Shown here: positions 8,462 through 14,583 of the stretch, piece by piece | Position numbering within the stretch: position 1 is the stretch's first letter | Layout: each line of letters opens with the position of its first letter | Assembly: GCA_030601965.1 (NCBI GenBank) | Contig: JAUWAR010000017.1 | Span: 1-15,310, forward strand | Length of the DNA stretch: 15,310 nt | Source: a bacterium | Lineage (GTDB): Bacteria > Hydrothermota > UBA3073 > JACQXS01 > JAUWAR01 | Direction of reading: 5' to 3' | The notes under the pieces: model-generated | The model's input: the letters and a program-made list of their open reading frames with translations, nothing else | The model's database searches: none | What the model was told of the DNA's origin: nothing | Made by a program: the position numbers and the translations under genes

Positions 8462-10321
8462 CTATTTTAAAAGCCCTCCTCTCTTATAAATGTCAAGTTG
8501 CACTTCAGAAAACGGATTAGCAGTGATAGTTTCATTAGTTCCATTTTTTTTAATTTGTCCAGTCAGGAAATCAACCTCAATCTCATCCCCATCCTGTAGA
8601 TTTAACTTTTTTAACTCGGGTGCAATCATTATTGGAAAACCCGTGTTTATAGCATTTCTTTCATAAATAGCACCAAAAGATTCTGCTATTATCATACCGA
8701 TTTTTAGTGCCCTGAAGCAATCCACTGCCTGCTGTCTGCTTGAACCACAACCAAAATTCTTACCTGTGATTATAATATCACCAGGCTTTGCCTTTTCAGG
8801 AAAATCCTTCCATCTTTCTAAGTTGCTAAAGGCATATTGCCCCATCTCATTGATATCGGTAACTGCAAGATATTTATTATGATAAATCATATCTGTGTCA
8901 ATATTATCCTGCTGGATAACCCAGACTCTTCCTGCAATTTTGGTTATCGGTTTTCGGTTATCGGTTATCGGTTTTTTGATTTCAGTAGGAGCAGGTTTTA
9001 CCTGCGAAAGAGGATTAAATCGCAACCAGGAGGTTGCTCCTACAGGCTTTCGCCTTTCGGATTTGAACAACGATGGTTTTTCCGGTATATTATCTTGAGT
9101 GGTGATATGACCCGCAATAGATGAAGCTGCAGCAGTAGATGGAGATGCAAGATAGACCTCTCCTTTCCCTTGTTTACCTCTGAAATTGCGATTGCCAGTG
9201 CTGATGGTTAGTTCACCAGGACCATTTTGACCTATCTGTCCATCAGCACAACCAGCACAACCAGCATTTCCTACTAGTGCACCTGCCTCCTTAAATATAG
9301 AAATCAATCCTTCTCTCATGGCTTTCTGCCAAATTCTATCAGTTGAAGGCACTATTTTTAAGACTACACCCGGAGCCACTTTTCTGCCTTTTAAGATATT
9401 AGCAGCAACAAGTAAGTCTTCGTATCTGCCATTTGTGCAAGAACCGATAAACACAGAATCAATCTTTTTACCTGCTACTTCAGATACCGGCACGACATCT
9501 TCTGGATGACCTGGTCGAGAAATAAGAGGAACTAAATTATCAATATCTATCTCTACGGTTTTGGCATAATCCGCGTCCTCGTCAGCGTAACACGAATTTA
9601 CACGAATATCTTGCGAATTACACGAATCTATTATTTCTTTGCTTGGTGGGAAAAAAGAGCAAATACCCCCCATCTCAGTGGTCATTGAAGCAATAGTGAT
9701 TCTTCCAGAGATGTCAAGTCTATCTACATAATCTCCATAAAATTCAGATGTAAAACTAAGCATGCCATCAGCCCCCAACTCTTTAAGTATAGCAAGCACA
9801 ATATCTTTAGGTGTTGCAATAGGGGAAGGCTCACCTACCAGAATAATTTTAATAGTCGGAGGCACTTTGAACCAGACTGTTCCATTTGCAAAGGCATAAG
9901 CAATATCCTGGTCACCCATGCCCTGGCCAAAGGCACCAATAGCTCCAACTATATTGGCATGAGAGTCTGTAGATACTAATGTCCCACCAGGGCAAATCAA
10001 ACCCTCATCTATTGATAGGTGTGTTCCAATACCCGCATTAATGTCATATATTTTAATTCCTGTTTTTCTTGCAAATTCCCTACATATCTGCTGATTACTC
10101 GCATATTTTTGGTCAGAACCACCCGGGTTACAGTCAAAAGTGAAAAAAGTTTTACAAGGGTCATCTATAGGCAGACCATAATCTTCTAAATTCTTCACGA
10201 CATTAGCACCGCCGAAATCACGGGCAATCCTTGCGTCAATACGCATATCAACCACATCGCCGGGATTTACTGATTTTCCTGAATGATTTCCGATAATTTT
10301 CTCAATTATAGTTTTTCCCAT
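8462..10321 (-). CDS. Aconitase-family hydro-lyase, fused large and small subunits (LeuC-LeuD/homoaconitase-like)
   Basis: The 619-residue protein joins a large subunit (1 to about 412) and a small swivel subunit (about 462-619) that are separate in most LeuC/LeuD or homoaconitase enzymes. It should dehydrate/rehydrate a 2- or 3-hydroxy acid using a 4Fe-4S cluster. Cluster cysteines are C295 (FIGSCTNGR), C355 and C358 (NAGCAGCADG), with the family's 60-residue spacing. STDSHANIVGAIGAFGQG and LASPSTAAASSIAGHI are typical. The small part has NIDTDMIYHNKYLAV, FGCGSSRQQAVDC and SFGAIYERNAINTGFP. The substrate loop reads YLAV rather than the YLRT of isopropylmalate isomerases, so the substrate is open; aconitase or mesaconase-like activity would suit the adjacent citrate lyase genes. 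Residues about 231-245 and 420-460 derive from repeats. The start follows the HD gene by 5 bases and has no clear Shine-Dalgarno site. Confidence 0.9.
   Translation of the reverse strand: MGKTIIEKIIGNHSGKSVNPGDVVDMRIDARIARDFGGANVVKNLEDYGLPIDDPCKTFFTFDCNPGGSDQKYASNQQICREFARKTGIKIYDINAGIGTHLSIDEGLICPGGTLVSTDSHANIVGAIGAFGQGMGDQDIAYAFANGTVWFKVPPTIKIILVGEPSPIATPKDIVLAILKELGADGMLSFTSEFYGDYVDRLDISGRITIASMTTEMGGICSFFPPSKEIIDSCNSQDIRVNSCYADEDADYAKTVEIDIDNLVPLISRPGHPEDVVPVSEVAGKKIDSVFIGSCTNGRYEDLLVAANILKGRKVAPGVVLKIVPSTDRIWQKAMREGLISIFKEAGALVGNAGCAGCADGQIGQNGPGELTISTGNRNFRGKQGKGEVYLASPSTAAASSIAGHITTQDNIPEKPSLFKSERRKPVGATSWLRFNPLSQVKPAPTEIKKPITDNRKPITKIAGRVWVIQQDNIDTDMIYHNKYLAVTDINEMGQYAFSNLERWKDFPEKAKPGDIIITGKNFGCGSSRQQAVDCFRALKIGMIIAESFGAIYERNAINTGFPIMIAPELKKLNLQDGDEIEVDFLTGQIKKNGTNETITANPFSEVQLDIYKRGGLLK
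8942..8976. repeat. Tandem heptamer array (GGTTATC) in the dehydratase linker
   Basis: Five 7-bp units stand in register: GGTTATC, GGTTTTC, GGTTATC, GGTTATC, GGTTTTT. On the coding strand they read as KKPITDNRKPITK, an in-frame low-complexity peptide directly before the small-subunit domain (AGRVWVIQQDNIDTD). Confidence 0.92.
8985..9043. repeat. Three-way-junction palindromic element in the dehydratase linker
   Basis: The outer stem GTAGGAGCA (8985-8993) pairs with TGCTCCTAC (9035-9043). Inside are two hairpins: GCAGGT/ACCTGC at 8991-9005 and GCAACC/GGTTGC at 9022-9037; the outer and inner stems share a few bases. On the coding strand it begins GTA GGA GCA and reads in frame as VGATSWLRFNPLSQVKPAPT. 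Both other frames hold stops. The layout matches the elements at 13697 and 14155. Confidence 0.92.
9591..9630. repeat. 10-bp tandem repeat (CACGAATnnn) inside the dehydratase large subunit
   Basis: Four 10-bp units, three starting CACGAAT and one diverged (TTGCGAATTA), lie head to tail. On the coding strand they read as part of DSCNSQDIRVNSCYAD, in the loop between the EMGGICSFFPPSKE segment and YAKTVEIDIDNL where LeuC-type proteins vary. Confidence 0.85.
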
Positions 10322-10326
10322 AATTT

Positions 10327-10890
10327 TTAAATTATAAGCAGTCCATTTTCCAACATAACCATCGGGTTAAATACAGCAAAATCAGCCTGATGAATTAGCA
10401 CAGTCTCTACTCTTTGTGGTCTGCCCTCGCCTTCTTTTGCATGGCAGGCTACTATATTGACAATCTCTTCTGGCAATCCGGCCTGAGCTACTATAATAGC
10501 ACCAGATATAGGATGCCGTGCACATTTACCACTGTAACTTTTCCGATAACCTTGTTCTGTTTTTTCAATCTCAACCAATTTTCCAACATCGTGTAACAGT
10601 CCACCTGCGATGAGCCAATCAAAATTGATTTCAAATGGCATCTCTTTATAATTTTCCTTCATTGAGTTTGCAAGCCCCAACGCGCCTTCCGTGACAGTGA
10701 TTGTATGTTCAATTAAATTTATACCTTTTGTATCTGTCAATAAGGTAAAAGGAATCTTTTCTAACTCATCAGTTTTCCAACCTCCTTTTTTAGCTGTATT
10801 TACCCAGATTTCAACAACTTTTGCTCGCAAATTAGGGTCCTTAATTTTTTCCAGTTGCCGCCTGAATAATTCTTCTATTTTCTCTCTCAT
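10327..10890 (-). CDS. HD-domain metal-dependent phosphohydrolase
   Basis: This 187-residue protein carries a full HD signature: H62 (EHTITV), H100-D101 (LLHDVGK), H126 (RHPISG), H150 (ACHAKEG) and D170 (IHQADF), the pattern that binds one or two metal ions and hydrolyses phosphate esters. The substrate is unknown. A predicted helical N-terminal segment (about 1-55) precedes the domain. The ATG at 10890 has a GGAGGT site six bases upstream. It is the first gene of the minus-strand series and ends 5 bases before the dehydratase start, so they are almost certainly co-transcribed. Whether it serves the dehydratase/lyase pathway, for example by removing a damaged nucleotide or cofactor intermediate, is only a guess. 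Confidence 0.87.
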   Translation of the reverse strand: MREKIEELFRRQLEKIKDPNLRAKVVEIWVNTAKKGGWKTDELEKIPFTLLTDTKGINLIEHTITVTEGALGLANSMKENYKEMPFEINFDWLIAGGLLHDVGKLVEIEKTEQGYRKSYSGKCARHPISGAIIVAQAGLPEEIVNIVACHAKEGEGRPQRVETVLIHQADFAVFNPMVMLENGLLII

Positions 10891-10911
10891 TTATACCTCC
10901 GTCTCTTTTGT

Positions 10912-10943
10912 ATTATATTATTATATTACTTACTAAAAGTCAA
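10912..10943 (-). promoter_or_regulatory. Candidate promoter for the HD-dehydratase-lyase operon
   Basis: Reading the minus strand, TTGACT at 10943-10938 is followed by TAATAT after 17 bases, or by a perfect TATAAT at 10917-10912 after 20 bases, in a very AT-rich stretch. The HD gene starts 21 bases downstream of the latter. Confidence 0.45.
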
Positions 10944-10971
10944 GTCTTTTTTAATGCCACTTAAAAATAAT

Positions 10972-11008
10972 TTGACAAAAATTTAGTTATTAAGTTATTT
11001 GGTTATGA
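10972..11008 (+). promoter_or_regulatory. Candidate promoter and 8-bp direct repeats before the GMP synthase gene
   Basis: A perfect TTGACA lies at 10972-10977. The -10 region at 17 bases spacing (TTATTT) is poor. The same stretch holds three 8-bp units, AGTTATTA, AGTTATTT and GGTTATGA, at 10985-11008. This is the plus-strand half of a 150-bp divergent intergenic region. Confidence 0.3.
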
Positions 11009-11040
11009 AAAAAAAGATTTGAGAATTTGAGGGAGGCAAG

Positions 11041-12048
11041 ATGAAAAGTGAAGAAATAAAAGCAACGGATTTAAATCCACAGCAATTTATAGCCAAGAAG
11101 ATTGTCCAAATCTCTGGTGCTGTGGGAGATGAAAAAGCTATCAATGCCTTATCAGGCGGTGTTGATTCATCTACTGTAACTATGCTGGCACATCGTGCCC
11201 TGGGTGATAAACTCCTCACTTATTTTATTGACCACGGTTTGATGAGACAGGATGAACCCCAGCAAATTTCCTCTTTATTCAGAGAATTTGGTGTTAATGT
11301 AGAAATCATAGACGCTAAAGACAAATTCTTTAATGCATTAAAAGGCATAACAGACCCTGAAGCCAAAAGAGAAGCCATTGTCCAAACATTTTATAAGGAT
11401 GTTTTTGGCAGACTCGTAAGAGAAAGCGGTGCAAAACACCTCCTGCAGGGAACTATCCTGACCGATGTAGATGAAACCCTTGCAGGCATAAAAAGACAGC
11501 ATAATGTCTTTGAGCAATTAGGTATTGACCCTGAACAATCTTTTGGCTATAAAATTATTGAACCTTTAATCCAGCTTCGCAAAGATGGTGTCCGAAAAGT
11601 GGCAGTTGCACTGGGCTTGCCAGAAAGTATATATAACAGAATGCCTTTTTTAGGTCCTGCTCTGGCTGGTAGAGTTATAGGAGAAGTAACTCCAGAAAGA
11701 ATAAAAACAGTAAGACAGGCAACTATTATTACCGAGCAAGAGTTGGCAAATACTCCTGCCTTCCAGTATATGGCAATTTTACACGCGGATAAAGTTACAG
11801 GAATGCGTGCCTGTCTGCCGACAGGCAAGAATGGAAACCTGACTGCCGTCAGGCAAGTAAGGGACTACGGTTCACAAATAGAAATCAGATGTTGGGAAAG
11901 CATTGATGCGAGAACAGCAACACCCACAAGGTTACATTGGAAAATTCTGGACAGACTGGCAAAGAGAATAACAACAGAAGTTTCGGGCATTGTATCAGTA
12001 ACTTATAATATAACCCCAAAGCCACCATCTACTATGGAAGCGGTTTAA
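11041..12048 (+). CDS. guaA: GMP-synthase-type ATP pyrophosphatase subunit (divergent GuaA, no glutaminase domain)
   Basis: The 335-residue protein matches the ATP-pyrophosphatase and C-terminal dimerization parts of GMP synthase, which adenylates XMP for amination; the glutamine amidotransferase domain is absent, as in two-subunit enzymes. The P-loop ALSGGVDSSTVTMLA is at 37-51. LLQGTILTDVDET, IIEPLIQLRKDGVRK, LGEVTP-like VIGEVTPER and VSVTYNITPKPPST support the family. It departs from canonical GuaA: SHHNVGGLP is replaced by KRQHNVFEQLG, HPFPGPGLA by MPFLGPALA, and the C-terminal IEWE by MEAV. So it may be a subfamily with altered substrate or partner; GMP synthesis is the default call. Residues about 257-272 come from a palindromic insertion. 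A GGGAGG site five bases before the ATG supports the start. No partner glutaminase gene is visible. Confidence 0.8.
   Translation: MKSEEIKATDLNPQQFIAKKIVQISGAVGDEKAINALSGGVDSSTVTMLAHRALGDKLLTYFIDHGLMRQDEPQQISSLFREFGVNVEIIDAKDKFFNALKGITDPEAKREAIVQTFYKDVFGRLVRESGAKHLLQGTILTDVDETLAGIKRQHNVFEQLGIDPEQSFGYKIIEPLIQLRKDGVRKVAVALGLPESIYNRMPFLGPALAGRVIGEVTPERIKTVRQATIITEQELANTPAFQYMAILHADKVTGMRACLPTGKNGNLTAVRQVRDYGSQIEIRCWESIDARTATPTRLHWKILDRLAKRITTEVSGIVSVTYNITPKPPSTMEAV
11809..11853. repeat. Double-hairpin in-frame element in the GMP synthase gene
   Basis: GCCTGTC/GACAGGC (11809-11826) and CCTGAC/GTCAGG (11838-11853) each close over the same TGCC loop. The tract is read as ACLPTGKNGNLTAVRQ between VTGM(R) and RDYGSQIEIR. 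Neighbouring sequence stays recognisable on both sides, so it looks like an insertion of about 16 codons. Confidence 0.88.
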
Positions 12049-12060
12049 GTAGCCCCGAGG

Positions 12061-12100
12061 TTGACAATAAAATTTAATAAAGGTTGACAATTAGTTGACA
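12061..12100. repeat. Three copies of TTGACA(AT) before the helicase start
   Basis: TTGACA occurs at 12061, 12084 and 12095. Five or more flanking bases are shared as well (GGTTGACAAT, GGTTGACAAT, AGTTGACAAT). The last copy ends two bases before the helicase ATG, so it cannot be an ordinary -35 box for that start. No Shine-Dalgarno site is present. Confidence 0.6.
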
Positions 12101-12102
12101 AT

Positions 12103-13275
12103 ATGAAAATTCAGGACCTCTTAAAATATGGCATAGAACCTACTATTATATCTGCATGGGAAAATGCAGGAATGAAATACCTCCTGCCCGTGCAGAGAGA
12201 TGCTATACGCCGATATGGCCTCTTTGACGGTAAAAGCCTTATCGTCTCTGCACCTACAACATCCGGTAAAACCTTTATCGGTGAAATGGCAGCTGCCTTC
12301 TGTGCCTCAAGAAAACAAAAGGTTATTTATTTAGTCCCACTTAAATCCGTTGCAGAAGAAAAATTCAGAGACTTCTCCTCTAAATATAAAGATAAGACTA
12401 AAATAGTTATATCCACAAGAGATAGAAGAGAATACGACGAACAGATAGAAACCGGTGATTATAATATCGCTATCCTTATCTATGAAAAATTGGAACACTT
12501 CATTGTCTCTAATCCAAATATCGTCTCACAGGTAAGCCTTATAATCATTGACGAAATACAGTCTATCTCTGATGAACAACGAGGTGCAAAACTTGAACTC
12601 CTGCTCACAAAACTTAAACTATTAGATACAAACTTCCAACTATTAGGTCTTTCAGCAGTCCTTAAAGGCTCTGAAATAATCCCTGAATGGCTTACAGCAA
12701 AATTCCTCCAGATTACTGAAAGACCTGTTGAACTCAGACAGGGGATTATTTATAATGGACTATTCTCCTATGAAACCTATAATCAAGGCACAGAAGGCAC
12801 CGAGCCTGCTTTTGAAACAACACACCACGCATCTGATAGAGAACTCTTTATCAAAAATATAATATTTTTTACGGGAGAAGAAAAAGATGCCTCCCAGACA
12901 CTATGCTTTGTCAAGGACAAAAACTCTACTCAAAGATTTGCCTTTGAGATTGCAGAACAGGTGAATTTTAAGCCTGCGGATGATGCTATCTCCAAACTCT
13001 CTACACTTGAAGACTCTTTATCCCGACGCAAACTCACCCAGTGCCTGAAAAAGGGAGTAGGGTTTCATAATGCAGACCTTACTCTTGATGAAAGGACCGT
13101 CATTGAATCCGCTTTCAAACATGGGCAAATCAAGATTCTCATCTCTACTACTACACTATCAATGGGTATAAATCTCCCTGCAAAGAATGTCTTTATTGAA
13201 CCCGAGAAATGGGTATCAGGAAAAGGCGTGAAACCCTGCACAGTGCCAATTACAAAGAGTGAATTTGAGAACTGA
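12103..13275 (+). CDS. Helicase N-terminal part: RecA1 and most of RecA2
   Basis: This 390-residue piece has a Q-motif-like YLLPVQRDAI near 27, motif I APTTSGKT at 50-57, motif Ia-like YLVPLKSV, motif II DEIQ at 150-153, motif III LSAVL near 184, motif IV-like LCFVKDKN, and motif V ISTTTLSMGINLPA near the end. It stops at SEFEN, exactly where Ski2/Hel308 proteins continue with the GRAGR motif VI. As it stands the protein lacks the arginine finger needed for ATP hydrolysis coupling, so activity is doubtful. The start has no ribosome binding site, but the MKIQDLLKYGI opening fits the family. Residues GTEGTE near 229-234 come from a 9-bp tandem duplication. Confidence 0.85.
   Translation: MKIQDLLKYGIEPTIISAWENAGMKYLLPVQRDAIRRYGLFDGKSLIVSAPTTSGKTFIGEMAAAFCASRKQKVIYLVPLKSVAEEKFRDFSSKYKDKTKIVISTRDRREYDEQIETGDYNIAILIYEKLEHFIVSNPNIVSQVSLIIIDEIQSISDEQRGAKLELLLTKLKLLDTNFQLLGLSAVLKGSEIIPEWLTAKFLQITERPVELRQGIIYNGLFSYETYNQGTEGTEPAFETTHHASDRELFIKNIIFFTGEEKDASQTLCFVKDKNSTQRFAFEIAEQVNFKPADDAISKLSTLEDSLSRRKLTQCLKKGVGFHNADLTLDERTVIESAFKHGQIKILISTTTLSMGINLPAKNVFIEPEKWVSGKGVKPCTVPITKSEFEN
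12785..12802. repeat. 9-bp tandem pair (AAGGCACAG/AAGGCACCG) in the helicase gene
   Basis: Two adjacent 9-bp units differing at one base encode GTEGTE in a linker region of the helicase. The unit is small and could be a chance duplication. Confidence 0.5.
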
Positions 13276-13852
13276 ACAGGACTGTGAAAACATCTTCCTT
13301 AATTCTTATGCGGCTTATTCTTATTGGAAAGACGACGCTCAAAGACAAAACCTGAAAGCAGAAATATCAGATGCAATTCAAAAATGCCTGAATTATAATC
13401 TTATAAGGTATCGGGACAAGAATGTCCCTCCTGCAGAATGTAGGAGGGGTTTTCTAACCCCGACAGAATCGGGTTTTCTAACCCCGACCCAACTGGGCAA
13501 GGTAATTGCCATAAAAGGTCTTTCTGTTCAATCTACCTCTGAGATTATCTCCTGGGCAAAAGACCTGGGTAGGAGAAAACCTGAAGATATAGAAATCTTA
13601 TATCTCGCTTGCTCTATAAAAGATGCGGCAGATTTCTATATTAATATGTCAACTTATGAATACAAAAATATCCCATACCAGAAGATGTTAGAAGATGTAG
13701 GGCAAGGCTTTAGCCTTGCTCCGATAAATCGGAGCCCTACATATGAAGACATTAAAATTATGAAAAAGGCTATTATTTTAAACCACTGGATATCCTGTGA
13801 GAGCACAATTGGAATTGAAAATACCTATAATATACACTTTCAGGGTCTATAA
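13259..13852 (+). CDS. Helicase middle part: winged-helix/ratchet region, out of frame
   Basis: The frame shifts by one relative to the first part. RTEQDCENIFLNSYAAYSYWKDD corresponds to the segment of Hel308-type helicases that begins about 60 residues after motif VI, so the join at about 13265-13275 marks a deletion. DAIQKCLNYNLIRY is a winged-helix-like helix, followed by LGKVIAIKGLSVQST and EILYLACSIKDAADFY of the ratchet domain. It ends at a TAA where the next frame carries on with matching sequence. Two large palindromic elements (13413-13490 and 13697-13740) are read through. It has no start signal of its own and is probably not an independent gene. Confidence 0.65.
   Translation: MNLRTEQDCENIFLNSYAAYSYWKDDAQRQNLKAEISDAIQKCLNYNLIRYRDKNVPPAECRRGFLTPTESGFLTPTQLGKVIAIKGLSVQSTSEIISWAKDLGRRKPEDIEILYLACSIKDAADFYINMSTYEYKNIPYQKMLEDVGQGFSLAPINRSPTYEDIKIMKKAIILNHWISCESTIGIENTYNIHFQGL
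13413..13490. repeat. Chain of nested hairpins read in frame in the helicase gene
   Basis: Successive stems share bases: GGGACA/TGTCCC (13413-13428), CCCTCCT/AGGAGGG (13426-13448), GGGGTT/AACCCC (13446-13461), CCCGA/TCGGG (13459-13473), then a second GGGTT/AACCC. The GGTTTTCTAACCCCGAC block occurs twice. The peptide is repetitive (RGFLTPTESGFLTPT). Confidence 0.88.
13697..13740. repeat. 44-bp three-way-junction palindromic element in the helicase gene
   Basis: The outer stem GTAGGGC (13697-13703) pairs with GCCCTAC (13734-13740). Two hairpins sit inside: GCAAGGCT/AGCCTTGC (13702-13719) and CTCCGAT/ATCGGAG (13719-13734). It is read as VGQGFSLAPINRSPT, while both other frames contain stops. 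Nearly every base is paired. Confidence 0.93.
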
Positions 13853-13878
13853 ATAGTCTCGCACAGGGCATATCCTGG

Positions 13879-14583
13879 GTGTGTGATGCAATCTCCTGTA
13901 TATTAGAGGCGCTGAAATTTTCTCCATCCATTACCAAGGACATTTTCTCTATTGCAGACAGGCTCAATTTTGGTGTTGACCAGCAGGGATTAGCATTTAC
14001 CCGATTAGACATCAAAGGTCTTAACAGAGTGCACATAAGGCGTCTTCTTGAGAATGGCTTTACGACACCAGACTCTCTAAATAAGATTTCAACTGAAGCA
14101 CTTGGAGGCATAATAAAGAACAAAGAGATTGCAAAACTGCTCAAGGAGAAGGTTGATGGTGGTGGCACAGGCTTCCAGCCTGTGGAGAATTTGACAGGCA
14201 AAATGCCTGTCCCACCATCAGAGACTGAGGTCACCCTCCATTTCACTGCCAAAATCAAGGGCAAGCGAACCTCTATCTTACTTAATGACAAAGAGCTCTT
14301 TCTCCCCCCTGCGCTTTTCGTAATGTTATTTATCCTTGCCATAAAAGCCAAAAAGGGTAAAGATGTCTGGGTGCATCATTTAAGTATTAAATCAATGAAC
14401 GCTAGAACTGCCGGGGCAAGGCTCAAAAAGGTTTCTGGGTTAGGGGCGCTTATTCAGAACAATGGGCACGGCTCTTTCAGGCTTGCAATCCCACCGAACA
14501 ACATCGGTTTTAATTTAAAAGAACTGAAGAATCACTGGGATACCAGAATCACCTCACTAATTCCAGAACTTCTTTCTTTATAA
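13879..14583 (+). CDS. Helicase C-terminal part: helix-hairpin-helix and an extra domain
   Basis: The open frame actually reaches back to about 13831; GTG at 13879 is a nominal start. SGSINSLAQGISWVCDAI just before and after that point completes the Y.I..G.I..L...SW pattern left unfinished by the previous piece, showing a one-base shift near 13837-13840. LDIKGLNRVHIRRLLENGF is a helix-hairpin-helix, as in the Hel308 C-terminus. After a repeat-encoded linker (GGTGFQPVENLTGKMPVPP) comes an unrecognised mixed alpha/beta, perhaps winged-helix domain (KRTSILLNDKELFLPPALF to HGSFRLAIPPNNIGF). Confidence 0.65.
   Translation: MCDAISCILEALKFSPSITKDIFSIADRLNFGVDQQGLAFTRLDIKGLNRVHIRRLLENGFTTPDSLNKISTEALGGIIKNKEIAKLLKEKVDGGGTGFQPVENLTGKMPVPPSETEVTLHFTAKIKGKRTSILLNDKELFLPPALFVMLFILAIKAKKGKDVWVHHLSIKSMNARTAGARLKKVSGLGALIQNNGHGSFRLAIPPNNIGFNLKELKNHWDTRITSLIPELLSL
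14155..14219. repeat. Three-way-junction palindromic element between helicase C-terminal domains
   Basis: The outer stem GATGGTGG (14155-14162) pairs with CCACCATC (14212-14219). Inside are CACAGGC/GCCTGTG (14166-14184) and ACAGGCA/TGCCTGT (14194-14210). It is read as GGTGFQPVENLTGKMPVPP, in the same phase relative to the element as those at 13697 and 8985. Confidence 0.93.

Noticed and set aside
8985..9043. Cloverleaf-like fold considered as a tRNA
   Set aside because: No anticodon arm of 5 bp with a 7-base loop, no T-loop GTTCGA-type sequence, and the tract lies inside a coding frame.
11547..11828. 93-codon minus-strand frame within the GMP synthase gene
   Set aside because: Shadow of a well-conserved gene; no independent features.
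13413..13740. Palindromes in the helicase region considered as a CRISPR array or attC sites
   Set aside because: The units differ in sequence, have no regular spacer, and are translated in frame; no cas or integrase gene is present.
13773..14351. 192-codon open frame on the minus strand over the helicase C-terminal part
   Set aside because: It is antisense to sequence with clear helicase features, contains the palindromic element in mirror reading, and has no recognisable domain or start signal.
12103..14583. Helicase and neighbours as a new anti-phage defence system
   Set aside because: The helicase lacks motif VI and is frameshifted, and no nuclease, methylase or other defence partner is adjacent; decay explains it better.
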